From Poseidonibacter lekithochrous (GTDB taxonomy: Bacteria; Campylobacterota; Campylobacteria; Campylobacterales; Arcobacteraceae), in contig NZ_JAHKQT010000009.1 of the NCBI RefSeq assembly GCF_018861145.1, positions 62,001-126,000 on the forward strand: a DNA stretch of 64,000 bases, read 5' to 3'. The position numbers and the translations under genes were made by a program. Numbering within the stretch: the stretch's first letter is position 1; each line of letters begins with the position of its first letter. Positions 1 to 8,672 of the stretch are shown one piece after another. A model generated the notes under the pieces. The model had not been told where the DNA came from. It did not search any database and saw only the letters and a program-made list of their open reading frames with translations.

Positions 1-2
1 TT

Positions 3-257
3 CATGTGATAATACCTCAATCTATTAGAGTGGCCACTGCACCAACTATTGGTTTTTCAGTTCAGGTAGTAAAGGGAACTGCCTTAGCTTCTATTATTGG
101 TTTTGTGGAACTTACAAAAGCTGGAACGATGTTAAATAATGTAACATTTGAACCATTTAAAGTTTTTGCACTTGTTGCACTATTATATTTTATAATTTGT
201 TATCCTTTGACAAGGTATAGCAAATATTTAGAAAGGAAATTAAATGTCACTAGTTAA
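3..257 (+). CDS. Polar amino-acid ABC transporter permease, C-terminal fragment
   Basis: The reading frame is open from the left edge, so only about the last 84 residues of an inner-membrane permease are present; the GTG at base 6 is internal. The fragment contains IPQSIRVATAP and GFVELT-like strings typical of the HisM/GlnP family, then a final hydrophobic helix (FALVALLYFIICYPLT) and a basic cytoplasmic end. Its last 14 bases overlap the ATPase gene, which indicates one operon and translational coupling. The substrate cannot be told because the binding-protein gene is outside the window. Confidence 0.85.
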   Translation, partial: HVIIPQSIRVATAPTIGFSVQVVKGTALASIIGFVELTKAGTMLNNVTFEPFKVFALVALLYFIICYPLTRYSKYLERKLNVTS

Positions 258-972
258 TATTGAAGGTTTGCATAAATATTATGGAGAAAAACATGTATTA
301 AAAGGTGTAGACTTAAAAGTTAAAGCAGGAGAAGTTATCTCTATCATTGGTCGTTCAGGTTCAGGAAAGAGTACACTTCTTAGATGTATAAATGGCTTAG
401 AAAATCACCAAGAAGGTAATATTATTGTAGGAAACTTAGAGGTTACTACAAATGATTTGCAACTTCAAAAGATAAGTAAAGTTTGTGGAATGATTTTTCA
501 AGGTTTTAACTTATATCCGCATAAAACAACTGGTGAAAATGTTATGTTATCTCCAAAACTAGTTCTGGGTGAAAAAGATAAAGAAGCAAGAGAAATTGCT
601 TTAAAATGTCTAAAAAAAGTTGGAATGGATGAATTTTTTGATCAATATCCTGGTAGTTTATCAGGTGGACAAAAACAACGTGTTGCAATTGCAAGATCAC
701 TTGCAATGTCACCAAAAGTATTACTTTGTGATGAAATCACATCTGCTCTAGACCCTGAATTAGTTGGTGAAGTTTTAAAAGTTTTAGAAGAACTTGCAAA
801 AGAAGGAATTACCCTAATATTGGTAACACATGAAATGAATTTTGCAAGAGATATTGGAGATAGAGTAATATTTATGCATAATGGAAAAGTTTGGGAAACT
901 GGACCTAGTGATGAAGTTTTTGCTAATCCAAAAACTACTGAATTGCAAAATTTTTTATCTTCTGTTTTATAA
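244..972 (+). CDS. Polar amino-acid ABC transporter ATP-binding protein (GlnQ/PEB1c-like)
   Basis: This 242-residue cytoplasmic ATPase powers the permease encoded just upstream. Walker A (GRSGSGKS) is at residues 36-43, the Q-loop at IFQGFN, the ABC signature LSGGQKQ near 140 and Walker B near 160, followed by a D-loop SALDPE and a switch histidine in LVTHEMN. The Walker B stretch reads CDEITSALD where most relatives have DEPTSALD, a minor variation. Length and motif order are normal for the GlnQ/HisP family. The start overlaps the permease end by 14 bases. A strong hairpin terminator follows, so this is the last gene of its operon. Confidence 0.93.
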   Translation: MSLVNIEGLHKYYGEKHVLKGVDLKVKAGEVISIIGRSGSGKSTLLRCINGLENHQEGNIIVGNLEVTTNDLQLQKISKVCGMIFQGFNLYPHKTTGENVMLSPKLVLGEKDKEAREIALKCLKKVGMDEFFDQYPGSLSGGQKQRVAIARSLAMSPKVLLCDEITSALDPELVGEVLKVLEELAKEGITLILVTHEMNFARDIGDRVIFMHNGKVWETGPSDEVFANPKTTELQNFLSSVL

Positions 973-981
973 AATATTTTA

Positions 982-1020
982 TTTTTAGGGAAAAACTTTC
1001 CCTAAAAACTCTGTTTTTCT
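982..1020 (+). terminator. Rho-independent terminator after the amino-acid ABC operon
   Basis: A perfect 12-bp stem (982-993 with 997-1008) closes a 3-base loop. The right arm ends in A residues and a CTGTTTTTCT tail follows. The arms are nearly symmetrical, so the structure could also stop transcripts arriving from urtE on the other strand. The rest of the gap to 1180 shows nothing recognisable. Confidence 0.85.
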
Positions 1021-1180
1021 TTAAACTTCAACTAAGTAAAATACTAGTTCCCAATAAAAATAATATAGATACAATAGATTTATTATCTGTAACTATTTTT
1101 CCTAAATAAACATGGAATACTGATTATCCAAAAACATTGCGATTCTTACAAATCCATTCCTATACTATTAATATACTCAT

Positions 1181-1876
1181 TTATACAGATAAATGTTGTT
1201 TAACGATTTCATCACTAAGTTCTGATATTTCACCATTTGCAACAACAGCACCTCTATCAATTACATAGAAATCATCTCCATGTTTTCTAGCAAATGGTAG
1301 TTTTTGCTCTACTAGCATTACTGTCATTTGTTCTTCTTTTGTAAGATAGTCAATAACATCACCAATTTGAGCAACAATATTAGGTTGTATTCCTTCACTT
1401 GGTTCATCAAGAATTAAAAACTTTGGATCAATACAAAGTGCACGTCCAATTGCTAATTGTTGTTGTTGACCACCTGATAAATCTCCACCTTTTCTATGTG
1501 CCATATCTTTTAAAACTGGAAATAAATCATAGATTTTATCAGGAACAGTTTTGATTTTATTTCTATTTGTTAAAACACCAATTTCAAGATTTTCCTTAAC
1601 TGTAAGTTGAGAGAATATTTCTCTACCTTGTGGAACATATCCTATAGCAATTCCTGCTCTATGATGTGCAGATAATTTTGAAATATCTTTACCATCATAA
1701 ATAAGCTCTCCACTTTGAATAGGAAGTAATCCCATTATTGCTTTAGAGAGAGTTGTTTTACCAACACCATTTCTTCCCATAAGACAAGTACATCTTCCTT
1801 TTTTAATCTCTAAAGTAAGATCCCAAAGAGTGTGACTTTGTCCATAAAATTGATTTAATTTATCTATTTGTATCAT
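1181..1876 (-). CDS. urtE: Urea ABC transporter ATPase UrtE (LivF-type)
   Basis: This is the second ATPase of a branched-chain-type transporter for urea, acting on the cytoplasmic face of the UrtBC permease. At 231 residues it has Walker A GRNGVGKT at 34-41, signature LSGGQQQ near 134 and Walker B FLILDEPSEG, with the LivF-type GIQPNIV continuation. The gene is last in a five-gene minus-strand run urtA-B-C-D-E, with only 2 bases between it and urtD. Assignment to urea rather than branched-chain amino acids rests on UrtA and UrtB in the same operon. No urease or urea amidolyase genes are in the window. Confidence 0.92.
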   Translation of the reverse strand: MIQIDKLNQFYGQSHTLWDLTLEIKKGRCTCLMGRNGVGKTTLSKAIMGLLPIQSGELIYDGKDISKLSAHHRAGIAIGYVPQGREIFSQLTVKENLEIGVLTNRNKIKTVPDKIYDLFPVLKDMAHRKGGDLSGGQQQQLAIGRALCIDPKFLILDEPSEGIQPNIVAQIGDVIDYLTKEEQMTVMLVEQKLPFARKHGDDFYVIDRGAVVANGEISELSDEIVKQHLSV

Positions 1877-1878
1877 TA

Positions 1879-2667
1879 TTATTCACCTAAATATACTTTT
1901 CGTACCTTTGCATTATTTTGGATACTTTCCATATCACCTTCAGCTAAAACAGATCCTTCATGCAACACAGTAACTTTAGAAGCGATACTTCTAATAAACT
2001 CCATATCATGTTCAACTACGACAACGGCATGCTCTTTGGCAAGGTTAGTTAAAATTTCACCTGTTTTATCAACTTCTTGAGGTGTCATACCAGCAACTGG
2101 CTCATCAACTAATAAAAGTTTTGGATTTTGCATAATTAGCATACCAATCTCTAACCACTGTTTTTGTCCATGTGATAATATTCCTGCATCTTGTTTGTAA
2201 AGTTCTTTTAAACCAATAAGATCCATTGTTTGTTCAATTTTATCTTTTTGCTCAGAACTAATTTTTGAAAAAAGTGTTTTAAAAAATCTCTTATCATCTT
2301 GCATTGCAAGTTCTAGGTTCTCAAAAACTGAATGATTTTGAAATACAGTTGGTTTTTGAAATTTTCTTCCAATACCAATTTGTGCAATTGCAGGTTCATC
2401 CATTTCTAGTAAATTTACAGCTTCACCAAAAACTACACTACCTTCATCAGGTCTTGTTTTTCCTGTAACTACATCCATCATAGTTGATTTTCCAGCACCA
2501 TTTGCTCCAATAATACATCTTAGTTCTCCATAATTAATAGAAAAACTTAAATTATTTAAAGCTTTAAAACCATCAAAACTAACAGTTACACCATCAACAA
2601 GAAGTATTCTTTTACCTTTTTTTAACTCACCAATATTATGTGAATTTTCATGATCTAATATAATCAT
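1879..2667 (-). CDS. urtD: Urea ABC transporter ATPase UrtD (LivG-type)
   Basis: A 262-residue ATPase partner of UrtE. Walker A GANGAGKS is at 54-61. The signature is LSHGQKQWLEIGM, the SHGQ variant characteristic of UrtD/LivG proteins. Walker B reads LLLVDEPVAGM, followed by a switch histidine in VVVEHDM. A 20-residue N-terminal extension precedes the nucleotide-binding fold, as is usual for UrtD. The start ATG overlaps the end of urtC by 4 bases, so the two are translationally coupled. Confidence 0.92.
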   Translation of the reverse strand: MIILDHENSHNIGELKKGKRILLVDGVTVSFDGFKALNNLSFSINYGELRCIIGANGAGKSTMMDVVTGKTRPDEGSVVFGEAVNLLEMDEPAIAQIGIGRKFQKPTVFQNHSVFENLELAMQDDKRFFKTLFSKISSEQKDKIEQTMDLIGLKELYKQDAGILSHGQKQWLEIGMLIMQNPKLLLVDEPVAGMTPQEVDKTGEILTNLAKEHAVVVVEHDMEFIRSIASKVTVLHEGSVLAEGDMESIQNNAKVRKVYLGE

Positions 2668-3788
2668 ACTGCTACCTCTTTCTTAGTGTTCATTTTCTCT
2701 TTTATATTAGTGATTAACCCAACAACACCTTTTGGTAAGTAAAGTGTTACAAGTACAAATAATCCACCTAAAGCATATAACCAAACTTCTGGAAGTGCTG
2801 ATGTAAAATATGAACTTGCAAAGTTAACTATAATTGCTCCAATAATAGCTCCAAATAAAGTACCTCTTCCTCCAACAGCTACCCAAATAACCAACTCAAT
2901 AGAAAATAAAGGTGAAAAAACACCAGGATTAATAATTCCAACTTGAGGAACATATAAAGCCCCTGCAATTGCTGCTAAGACAGCAGATACTATAAAAATA
3001 AATAGTTTAAATTGCTCAACTTGATAACCTATAAATCTAACACGACTTTCTGAATCTCTAATAGATATTACAACTCGTCCTAATCTTGAGTTCATAATAA
3101 ATCTACACAATAAATATCCACCTAATAGGGCAAAATATGAAATGATTAATAAAGCTATTCTTGTTCCATCACTTTGTAAATCAAAGCCTAAAATGTCTTT
3201 AAAATCTGTAAGTCCGTTGTTTCCACCAAAGCCCATATCATTTCTAAAAAATGCTAACATTAATGCATATGTTAAAGCTTGTGTAATAATAGATAAATAA
3301 ACACCTGTTACTCTTGATTTAAAAGCTAACCAACCAAATACAAAAGCAAGTATTGCAGGAATTAACATCACCATTAAAAAAGCAAAAATTGGATTATCAA
3401 ATCCATACCAAAACCATGGCAACTCTTTTAAGTTCATAAATACCATAAAGTCTGGTAACTCCGCATTTCCATAAACACCTCTATCACCAATTTGACGCAT
3501 TAAATACATACCCATAGCATATCCACCAAGGGCAAAGAATGCACCATGACCAAGACTTAAAACTCCTAAGTATCCCCAAACTAAATCAAGAGCAAGTGCT
3601 AAAAGTGCAAATGCCAAATACTTTCCAAGAAGTGTAACTGTAAATGTTGATATATGGAAAGCTGAACTTTCTGGTACAAGTAAATTTAATATTGATACTA
3701 AAAGAACAACAAAGAAAAGAGTTGATAATACAATCTTACCACCCTTATCATTTTCTAAAATTTTTAATATAATTGATTTTCTATTCAT
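2664..3788 (-). CDS. urtC: Urea ABC transporter permease UrtC (LivM-type)
   Basis: A 374-residue multi-spanning inner-membrane permease that forms the urea channel with UrtB. Long hydrophobic stretches run through the whole length. The LivM-type cytoplasmic loop is seen in the RDSESRVRFIGYQVEQFKLF segment, and GGRGTLFGAIIGA follows near residue 305. Family members are about 350-390 residues, so it is full length. An AGAGGATTAGAAG-type ribosome site precedes the ATG. It overlaps urtD by 4 bases and lies 3 bases after urtB. Confidence 0.93.
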   Translation of the reverse strand: MNRKSIILKILENDKGGKIVLSTLFFVVLLVSILNLLVPESSAFHISTFTVTLLGKYLAFALLALALDLVWGYLGVLSLGHGAFFALGGYAMGMYLMRQIGDRGVYGNAELPDFMVFMNLKELPWFWYGFDNPIFAFLMVMLIPAILAFVFGWLAFKSRVTGVYLSIITQALTYALMLAFFRNDMGFGGNNGLTDFKDILGFDLQSDGTRIALLIISYFALLGGYLLCRFIMNSRLGRVVISIRDSESRVRFIGYQVEQFKLFIFIVSAVLAAIAGALYVPQVGIINPGVFSPLFSIELVIWVAVGGRGTLFGAIIGAIIVNFASSYFTSALPEVWLYALGGLFVLVTLYLPKGVVGLITNIKEKMNTKKEVAV

Positions 3789-3791
3789 CTT

Positions 3792-5387
3792 CTAATCCTC
3801 TGCATCCCGACCCTTTTTAGGGAACAGTCCTCTAGGTCTTTTTTGAATAAATAAAATAATAAATACTAAGATAATAACCTTAGCAAGAACTGCTCCTGAA
3901 ATTGGTTCTATAAATTTATTAATTTCACCTAATGTAAACGCTGCAATTAAAGTACCCCATAAGTTACCAACACCACCAAATACAACAACCATAAATGAAT
4001 CAACAATATAGGCTTGACCTAAGTTTGGTCCAACATTTGTAAGTTGTGATAAAGCAACACCTGCAACACCTGCAATTCCTGAACCAATACCAAAAGTAAT
4101 TGCATCAATCCATGAAGCTTTAATACCCATAGCACGAGCTATTTCTCTATTTTGTGAAACAGCACGCACCTTTAATCCTAAAGATGTTTTATTTAAAATA
4201 AACAAAACAAGTAAAAATACAATAATTGCAAAAATAATTATGTATAACCTATTGTATGTAAGAGATAAAACACTATTTATCTCTAATGCTCCACTCATCC
4301 ACTCAGGTGTTTTAACCTCTTGATTTAAAGGAGAATAAATACTTCTTACAACTTGTTGTAAGACTAAAGAAATACCAAAAGTAGCAAGTAATGTTTCTAA
4401 TGGTCTTCCATATAAGTGTCTTATTACTAATCTTTCAATTAGAATACCAACTAATCCACTTACTATAAAAGCAGCAGGAACTGCTATAATTATTGAGTAC
4501 TCAATAAGACCTGGCATAATTTGTTGGATTGTATAAGTTGTATATGCACCAATCATAATAAGCTCACCATGAGCCATATTAATCACTTTCATAACACCAA
4601 ATGTAACTGCTAATCCAATTGCAGCTAATAGTAAAACAGAACCCATACTTAAACCAAAAAATGCTTTTTCTAAAATGGAATAAAATGATTTTGATGTTTC
4701 AATTGAAGCAATTGATTTAATCGTTGCTTCTTGAATATCTTTATCTTCAGATGTTGCTTTAATCTCATTTAAAATTTCTAAAGCTTTGGGAGATAGAAAT
4801 TCCCCTAGCTTTTTTACTGCTTCAAGCTTATCATTTCCTGTTGCATATTTTGCTATTAAAACTGTACTAGCTTCTTCTAATACTTCTTTAACACCACTAT
4901 CTTTTTCATTTAATAAAGCTTCATTTATCAAAACTTTATTTTTTACATCTAGATTATTCAGAAGATTTTTAGCTGATTTATATCTAGTATCAACATTTGA
5001 TGAGAATAGATTTATTTTTGCTAAAGAACTTTTTATAACACTTCTTAATTTATTATTTATTTTAATCTTTTTAAAATCATATTTTGAAGCTACATTTAAA
5101 TCTTTATTTGTAAAAAGATTTGTAGTTAAATACTCATCATCTTTTTTATCTTTTAGATAAACTAAAGATTTATCAGCTTTTACATAATACAATTCACCAA
5201 CTAACATCTTTTGAAGTAAGTCTTCTAATCGTTTATCATCTTTATATTTTAAAGTAAGCTCTTCAATTGTAGTTTGCTTTTTCTTGAAACTTTTTGTAAG
5301 TAGTCCAGTAGAATCTTCTTCTAAACTTGCACCTAATGCAATACTTAGTATTAATAAATTAAGTAATATTATTTTTATAATTTTCAT
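3792..5387 (-). CDS. urtB: Urea ABC transporter permease UrtB with N-terminal extension
   Basis: A 531-residue UrtB. Residues 1-20 look like a signal or anchor sequence. Residues about 25-235 form a charged helical extension with repeated Leu/Ala-rich segments, possibly HEAT-like. The LivH-type permease core runs from about 240 to the end, with GLAVTFGVMKVINMAHGE near 258 as the diagnostic string. Proteobacterial UrtB proteins commonly carry such an extension, so this is not a fusion error. The start has an AAAGG site 8 bases upstream. It is separated from urtA by a perfect hairpin, suggesting a lower expression level than urtA. Confidence 0.92.
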   Translation of the reverse strand: MKIIKIILLNLLILSIALGASLEEDSTGLLTKSFKKKQTTIEELTLKYKDDKRLEDLLQKMLVGELYYVKADKSLVYLKDKKDDEYLTTNLFTNKDLNVASKYDFKKIKINNKLRSVIKSSLAKINLFSSNVDTRYKSAKNLLNNLDVKNKVLINEALLNEKDSGVKEVLEEASTVLIAKYATGNDKLEAVKKLGEFLSPKALEILNEIKATSEDKDIQEATIKSIASIETSKSFYSILEKAFFGLSMGSVLLLAAIGLAVTFGVMKVINMAHGELIMIGAYTTYTIQQIMPGLIEYSIIIAVPAAFIVSGLVGILIERLVIRHLYGRPLETLLATFGISLVLQQVVRSIYSPLNQEVKTPEWMSGALEINSVLSLTYNRLYIIIFAIIVFLLVLFILNKTSLGLKVRAVSQNREIARAMGIKASWIDAITFGIGSGIAGVAGVALSQLTNVGPNLGQAYIVDSFMVVVFGGVGNLWGTLIAAFTLGEINKFIEPISGAVLAKVIILVFIILFIQKRPRGLFPKKGRDAED

Positions 5388-5400
5388 GTTTACCTTTCTT

Positions 5401-5434
5401 TTAAAATATGAGAGTTAAAACTCTCATATTTTAA
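5401..5434 (-). terminator. Intergenic hairpin between urtA and urtB (attenuator or mRNA stabiliser)
   Basis: A perfect 16-bp inverted repeat (5401-5416 with 5419-5434) fills almost the whole 48-base gap between urtA and urtB. No T-tract follows outside the arm, so it is more likely a leaky terminator or a 3'-end stabiliser than a full stop. This arrangement is common after binding-protein genes, which need many copies per transporter. Confidence 0.7.
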
Positions 5435-5435
5435 T

Positions 5436-6713
5436 TTATTTAGCACCTACACACTTTTTAGTTACAGTGTTATAGCTTCCACAGTTCATTGGTTTTGTCC
5501 AATCAGAGATTAAATCTTTAGATCCTGGTAAGAAATCAGACCATGCATCACCTGCAATTTCTCCATCAGTTTCCCATACAGTTTCAAATTGACCATCTTC
5601 TTGAATTTCACCAATTAAAACAGGTTTAGTTAAGTGATGATTTTTAAGCATTTTTGCAGTTCCACCTGTTAAATTAGGAACAGTAATACCAATCATTGCA
5701 TCACTTACTTTATCAACATTTGTAGTACCAGCTTTTTCAACAGCTTTTACCCACATTTTAAATCCAATGTATGTAGCTTCCATTGGGTCATTAGTAACTC
5801 TTTTATCATCTTTAATATATGTTTTCCATGATTTAATAAACTCATCATTTGCTTTTGATTCAGCACTTTGGAAGTAATTCCACGCAGCTAAATGTCCAAC
5901 TAATGGTTTAGTATCAAGTCCTGATAATTCTTCTTCACCAACAGAGAAAGCAACAACAGGAATATCTGAAGATGAAATACCTTGGTTACCTAATTCTTTA
6001 TAGAAAGGAACGTTTGCATCACCATTAATAGTAGATACAACTGCTGTTTTAGCACCTGTTGAACCAAACTTTTTAATATCTGAAACAATTGATTGCCAAT
6101 CAGAATGACCAAATGGTGTATAGTTAATCATAATATTAGAAGCAGGCACTCCCTTAGCTTTTAAATAAGATTCTAAGATTTTATTTGTAGTTCTTGGATA
6201 TACATAATCAGTTCCAGCAAGAACCCATTTTTTAACACCCATTTCATTCATTAAGTAATCAACAGCAGGAATTGCTTGTTGGTTAGGTGCAGCACCTGTA
6301 TAGAATACATTTTTACTCGATTCTTCACCTTCATATTGAACAGGATAGAATAATAAACCGTTTAACTCTTCAACAACTGGTAAAACAGATTTTCTAGATA
6401 CTGATGTCCAACAACCAAATGTTACATCAACTTTATCTTTAGTTAATAATCCTCTCATTTTTTCAGCAAATAATGGCCAGTTTGATGCAGGATCAACAAC
6501 AACTGGTTCTAGTTTTTTACCTAAAACTCCACCTTTTTTATTTTGCTCTTCAATTAACATTAAAACTGTATCTTTTAATGTAGTTTCAGAAATTGCCATT
6601 GTTCCAGACAGTGAGTGTAAAACACCTACTTTAATTGTTTCAGCTGCAGTTGCTACAGATATTGTCAGACTAAGTAACGCAGAAGCGGCTAATGCTTTCG
6701 TAAATCTTTTCAT
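5436..6713 (-). CDS. urtA: Urea ABC transporter substrate-binding protein UrtA
   Basis: A 425-residue periplasmic binding protein that delivers urea to UrtBC. Residues 1-23 form a classic signal peptide (basic MKRFTK, hydrophobic core, cleavage near ATAAE). The mature part has the UrtA-specific features GVLHSLSGTMA, FGCWTSVSRK and LLFYPVQYEGEES, which separate UrtA from LivJ/amide-binding relatives. Length is normal. It is the first gene of the operon, preceded by an AAAGGAAAA ribosome site and a promoter-like region with direct repeats. Urea import would supply nitrogen, but the urea-degrading enzyme must be encoded elsewhere. Confidence 0.95.
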   Translation of the reverse strand: MKRFTKALAASALLSLTISVATAAETIKVGVLHSLSGTMAISETTLKDTVLMLIEEQNKKGGVLGKKLEPVVVDPASNWPLFAEKMRGLLTKDKVDVTFGCWTSVSRKSVLPVVEELNGLLFYPVQYEGEESSKNVFYTGAAPNQQAIPAVDYLMNEMGVKKWVLAGTDYVYPRTTNKILESYLKAKGVPASNIMINYTPFGHSDWQSIVSDIKKFGSTGAKTAVVSTINGDANVPFYKELGNQGISSSDIPVVAFSVGEEELSGLDTKPLVGHLAAWNYFQSAESKANDEFIKSWKTYIKDDKRVTNDPMEATYIGFKMWVKAVEKAGTTNVDKVSDAMIGITVPNLTGGTAKMLKNHHLTKPVLIGEIQEDGQFETVWETDGEIAGDAWSDFLPGSKDLISDWTKPMNCGSYNTVTKKCVGAK

Positions 6714-6758
6714 TTTAATTTTCCTTTCAAAATTAAGTCTTTGTGACCTATGTTTGAA

Positions 6759-6789
6759 AGTATAAAGAAGAAGTGTTGTTTAAGTGTTG
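6759..6789 (-). promoter_or_regulatory. Candidate urtA promoter with tandem activator-like repeats
   Basis: On the minus strand a TATACT -10 hexamer lies at 6764-6759, about 46 bases before the urtA start. Just upstream of it the octamer CAACACTT occurs twice in direct orientation (6789-6782 and 6778-6771), 11 bases apart, that is one helical turn. This overlaps where a -35 element should be, and no good -35 hexamer is visible. The pattern suggests an activator that replaces -35 contacts; the regulator is unknown. Confidence 0.45.
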
Positions 6790-6815
6790 CTTTGAAAATA
6801 ATTTAAGATGTTTTT

Positions 6816-6832
6816 TGTATATTAAATATACA
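6816..6832. promoter_or_regulatory. Perfect 17-base palindrome upstream of urtA
   Basis: TGTATATT-A-AATATACA is a perfect 8-1-8 inverted repeat about 103 bases upstream of the urtA ATG. It could be an operator for either divergent gene. It is entirely A/T except for one G and one C, so chance is possible in this composition. Confidence 0.3.
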
Positions 6833-7161
6833 GAAGGAAGAATAGTTTATTTTACAAGGTCATGAAAGATGTTACTTATATAATATTTAATCGATACCTT
6901 TTAGGTGTTATTTCAACATTTTTTTAAAAAATCTTGTAAATTGTAAAGCATCTTGAAAATTTAAAGATATTATTATACTATAAATTGTTTTGTCAGACTA
7001 TATAATCCCTAGTTTTGCTTTCAATGTTTCACTTATGTCAGACGAACTATTAAAATAATCAAGTAATTTTAGACTAAAACAAGATCAATATTATATAATT
7101 TTGTACGTTAATACAAATTTTACAAAGCTAAGATAGACTAAAGGTATCAAAAGGATAAGTT

Positions 7162-8466
7162 ATGAGCATTAGATTTAAATTTAGTTTTATGATATTTGTT
7201 TTATTGACATCTGTGTTTATTAATATATCATTTATCTATTTATTGGAGAAATATAGTTCAAATAAACTTCTTGCAGTAAATAATACACATGAGATTATTA
7301 TCGCTACTAATAAACTAATAAGTCACATTAATGATGCAGAAACAGGTCAAAGAGGATATTTACTTACTCAAAATTTAGAATATCTTGAACCCTATCATAT
7401 AGGTAAAAGGGATCTTTTTATAGTGCTTGAATTTTTAACAAAACAGGTTCAAGATGAGGAACAAAAAGAAAATTTAGAAAATTTAAAAAAACTTATCACA
7501 GAAAAATTTTCTGATATGCAAAAAACAATTGATTTAGGAAAAAACAATCAATTTAATGAAGCTATAAACTATGTAAAAAGAGGTATAGGTAAAAACTATA
7601 TGGATCAAGTGAAAGCTATAACAGCAAAATTTATCTATAGAGAAAATTTTTTATTACAAACACGGAAAGGGAACTACAAATCAAATAGAGTAACTATTAT
7701 GACCCTTATGTATGTAGAACTTACTTTTATTATATTGTTTAGTTTATTAGCATGGGTTATCGTCTCAAAATCATTTTTTGAACCATTAAAACTTCTTCTA
7801 AATAGTACTAAAAAAGTTGAGAGTGGAGAAAAAATAGATATTAATGAGGTCACAACACAAGATGAAATGGGATATTTAATAGCAAATTTTTATAAAATGC
7901 ATGAAAAAATCTTAGAAAGAGAAGAGCACCTATCCCATATTGCAACACATGATACTCTGACCTCTTTACTAAATAGAGAAAAACTATATGAATATTTAGA
8001 TACCTCTTTACAAAATGCAAATGACACAAATACACAAACATATGTATTATTTATGGATTTAAATAAATTTAAAATTATCAACGATACATTTGGTCATGAA
8101 GCAGGAGATCTTATGCTTCAAACTGCAGCAAAAAGATTTAAGAGTATTCTTCGAGAAGAAGATGAATTATTTAGAATTGGAGGAGATGAGTTTTTAATAG
8201 TTATTCAAAATATTATAGAACAATCCCAAATAGACGTAATCATTAAAAAGCTATTAGATACTACAATTGAACCGATAAATTATAGTACTCATAAAATGAA
8301 ACTCTCTGTAAGTATAGGTATATCTTCATATCCTGATACAGCAAATAATAAAGAGGAACTAATCAAATCAGCTGATATAGCGATGTATGAAGCGAAAAAG
8401 AATAGAAAAGAGCACTTTATATATTTTGATAAAAGTATGATGAAAAGAGAATCGGACAAAATTTAG
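7162..8466 (+). CDS. Membrane diguanylate cyclase with CHASE3 sensor (CHASE3-HAMP-GGDEF)
   Basis: A 434-residue inner-membrane protein expected to make cyclic di-GMP. A first membrane helix (about 7-28) and a second (about 176-200) bracket a periplasmic sensor of roughly 150 residues. This sensor has the CHASE3 hallmark DAETGQRGYLLT near 60. A HAMP-like linker follows, then a GGDEF domain from about 265, with the intact active-site GGDEF at about 340-344 and the DxLTxLxNR-type opening TLTSLLNRE. An AAAGGATAAG ribosome site precedes the ATG. It is alone on its strand, transcribed away from the urt operon. Its signal is unknown. Confidence 0.92.
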   Translation: MSIRFKFSFMIFVLLTSVFINISFIYLLEKYSSNKLLAVNNTHEIIIATNKLISHINDAETGQRGYLLTQNLEYLEPYHIGKRDLFIVLEFLTKQVQDEEQKENLENLKKLITEKFSDMQKTIDLGKNNQFNEAINYVKRGIGKNYMDQVKAITAKFIYRENFLLQTRKGNYKSNRVTIMTLMYVELTFIILFSLLAWVIVSKSFFEPLKLLLNSTKKVESGEKIDINEVTTQDEMGYLIANFYKMHEKILEREEHLSHIATHDTLTSLLNREKLYEYLDTSLQNANDTNTQTYVLFMDLNKFKIINDTFGHEAGDLMLQTAAKRFKSILREEDELFRIGGDEFLIVIQNIIEQSQIDVIIKKLLDTTIEPINYSTHKMKLSVSIGISSYPDTANNKEELIKSADIAMYEAKKNRKEHFIYFDKSMMKRESDKI

Positions 8467-8480
8467 TTAAAATAACAAGT

Positions 8481-8534
8481 TTCAAAAGTATGAGGTTAAG
8501 AAAGAGACTTTACAGAATATTATATCCTGTTTAG
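8481..8534 (+). repeat. Degenerate repeat copy / short coding relic at left edge of hydrogenase island
   Basis: This short frame reads ...RLRKRLYRILYPV and then stops at TAG 8532-8534. It closely parallels a second copy at 17090-17128 that reads LRKRLFKILCPIWG and stops. Matching both the protein reading frame and the stop position suggests the 3' end of the same lost gene, perhaps a mobile-element protein. I cannot name the parent gene. Confidence 0.4.
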
Positions 8535-8611
8535 GGTAAGCAGATCACTATTTTTATGTTAATTGAGATTATATATCTAATGTAACTAATAATAATTAAT
8601 TCCTAATATTG

Positions 8612-8639
8612 TATAATCTTCTTTTAGAGTATCACTCTA
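8612..8639 (+). promoter_or_regulatory. Promoter and leader hairpin of the stand-alone hydrogenase protease gene
   Basis: A TATAAT hexamer at 8612-8617 is followed at 8625-8639 by a palindrome (TAGAGT-ATC-ACTCTA). This would fall at or just after the transcription start. It could be an operator or a 5' stabilising hairpin. The -35 region is poor. Confidence 0.4.
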
Positions 8640-8672
8640 CACGTGAATTACATACAATTAAAATGGATATTT

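Larger units (their letters stand above)
6714..7161. other. Divergent intergenic region between urtA and the diguanylate cyclase gene
   Basis: No coding frame is convincing in these 448 bases. The urtA-proximal part holds a promoter-like element with direct repeats and a palindrome, listed separately. The cyclase-proximal half is very AT-rich and has the octamer TGTCAGAC twice (6991-6998 and 7036-7043), with TATAAT at 7001-7006 next to the first copy. I see no riboswitch fold. Confidence 0.5.

Noticed and set aside
4786-5160. A 124-residue plus-strand frame opposite urtB.
   Set aside because: It lies wholly antisense to the N-terminal extension of UrtB, with no ribosome site and no recognisable domain.
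1181-6713. Assignment of the transporter as branched-chain amino-acid Liv system.
   Set aside because: UrtA-specific strings (LLFYPVQYEGEES, FGCWTSVSRK) and the long UrtB N-terminus favour urea.
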